From the NCBI GenBank assembly GCA_050742455.1, contig JBOGIG010000150.1, forward strand, positions 1 to 7,558: a stretch of 7,558 bases of DNA. The letters run 5' to 3'. The DNA comes from JBOGIG01 sp050742455. Lineage in GTDB: Bacteria; Actinomycetota; Acidimicrobiia; Acidimicrobiales; JBOGIG01. Positions 6,856 to 7,558 of this stretch are shown piece after piece. Both the position numbers and the translations under genes were made by a program. The notes under the pieces were generated by a model that was given only the letters and a program-made list of their open reading frames with translations, did not search any database and was not told the DNA's origin. Position 1 is the stretch's first letter. Each line of letters starts with the position of its first letter.

Positions 6856-7539
6856 CTACGAGTATTGGTGTGTACATGGATCCAGAGGTACTGAATGGTC
6901 AGGGTTGTAGGCAAGGAAGTTGATCGACCACTGGGTAGGGTTAATCATCAAATTGGGCACACCAGCTTGCCCTAGGACAAGCCCATAATACTCAGTACGT
7001 TTGGGTGGAACGGTCACCAACAGCTGTGAGTAATCGCGGATAACCGACGCAAAAATGCACGTCGGCGAACTCGAAATGATAGCCGTCACATCATCTTTCG
7101 CGGCCTTTGGATGGCTTTTATATTGCGTCAGTCCCGATGAAATCTGCATGATCAGAGGTGTCGACTCCTTTTTGAGCTCAGTTCTGGTCGTTATGGCCTC
7201 GAAGAGCTGAGCAGCCCTGGGTGAAAATTGGTGAGTGGCGACAACATTTTGGATGACGAGGGTACTGATGGCGTCGAGCTTGTCCAATACTTTTTGGACG
7301 TAGGCGATTGTGATGACCTTGGGGACTGCGTAGGGGTCAGTGGTAGGGGGACTGGCGATGGATCCGGGGACCGTTGGACTCGTTGCCTCGGGAGGATGGG
7401 AACTGCCGCAGGCGGCAAGGCTGGTCCCTGTAAGTCCCACGGCCAACGTGATCAAAATGATCCGGAGCCAGCTTGCGGGGCGTGTGTGACGGAGCGACCC
7501 AAGGTATCTGGATGTACGCCGTGCCATGTCAGTACACAT
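6856..7539 (-). CDS. Putative lipoprotein of unknown function
   Basis: A 227-residue protein with a lipoprotein signal peptide: many Arg residues in the first 26, a hydrophobic core (IILITLAVGLTG, 27-38) and the lipobox LAAC with Cys44, followed by a Ser/Pro/Thr-rich linker (45-73). The mature part is mainly helical by appearance (VITIAYVQKVLDKLDAIS at 75-92; PRAAQLFEAITTRTELKKE) and carries two further cysteines, 161 and 222, that could pair outside the membrane. No known domain is recognised. An in-frame stop (TAG) lies five codons upstream of ATG 7539, so the start is that ATG or the ATG at 7527 (codon 5), and neither has a good ribosome binding site. The stop is 2 bases before the PKD-protein start, so the two are probably one unit, perhaps acting together at the outer face of the membrane. 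Base composition is lower in GC than the hydrolase genes. Confidence 0.82.
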   Translation of the reverse strand: MCTDMARRTSRYLGSLRHTRPASWLRIILITLAVGLTGTSLAACGSSHPPEATSPTVPGSIASPPTTDPYAVPKVITIAYVQKVLDKLDAISTLVIQNVVATHQFSPRAAQLFEAITTRTELKKESTPLIMQISSGLTQYKSHPKAAKDDVTAIISSSPTCIFASVIRDYSQLLVTVPPKRTEYYGLVLGQAGVPNLMINPTQWSINFLAYNPDHSVPLDPCTHQYS

Positions 7540-7558
7540 GATCTTACGAAGCTATCTC

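Noticed and set aside
7525..7540. Short inverted repeat CATGT/ACATG at the start of the lipoprotein gene
   Set aside because: The 5-bp arms arise largely from the two nearby ATG codons and are expected by chance.

Overview
The window is GC-rich DNA in which every supportable gene lies on the minus strand, so transcription runs from high to low coordinates. Gene content points to a high-GC actinobacterium: a Ddn-type F420H2-dependent oxidoreductase (a family concentrated in F420-making Actinobacteria), a large secreted penicillin-acylase-family protein, a secreted CocE-like hydrolase, and a PKD-domain protein of an actinobacterial type. An acidimicrobial or related lineage is plausible, but the sequence alone does not settle it.

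In transcription order: (1) 7539-6856, a short lipoprotein of unknown function; (2) 6853-5996, an exported protein with a C-terminal PKD-like domain, starting 2 bases after the lipoprotein stop; (3) a gene-free stretch, 5995-5811, with a direct repeat, a small palindrome and a hairpin, probably the control region of the next unit; (4) 5810-3744, an exported CocE/NonD-family (peptidase S15-like) serine hydrolase; (5) 3739-851, an exported penicillin acylase (Ntn hydrolase) beginning 4 bases after the hydrolase stop; (6) 826-359, the F420-dependent reductase, 24 bases further on; (7) 308-1, a YbjQ/UPF0145 protein cut by the window edge, with its own strong ribosome binding site.

Genes 4 and 5 look like one translationally coupled pair. 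Both carry signal peptides and full catalytic residue sets, and both belong to families with members that hydrolyse amide or ester bonds in beta-lactams, acyl-amino acids and similar compounds. The likeliest reading is a two-enzyme extracellular hydrolytic unit of unknown substrate. The lipoprotein/PKD pair is a separate unit with visibly lower GC in parts. No RNA genes, CRISPR array, transposase or clear Rho-independent terminator were found. Nothing here is clearly a new defence or mobile system. The most distinctive features are the coupled hydrolase pair and a 30-bp tandem duplication in the signal-peptide coding region of the first hydrolase.
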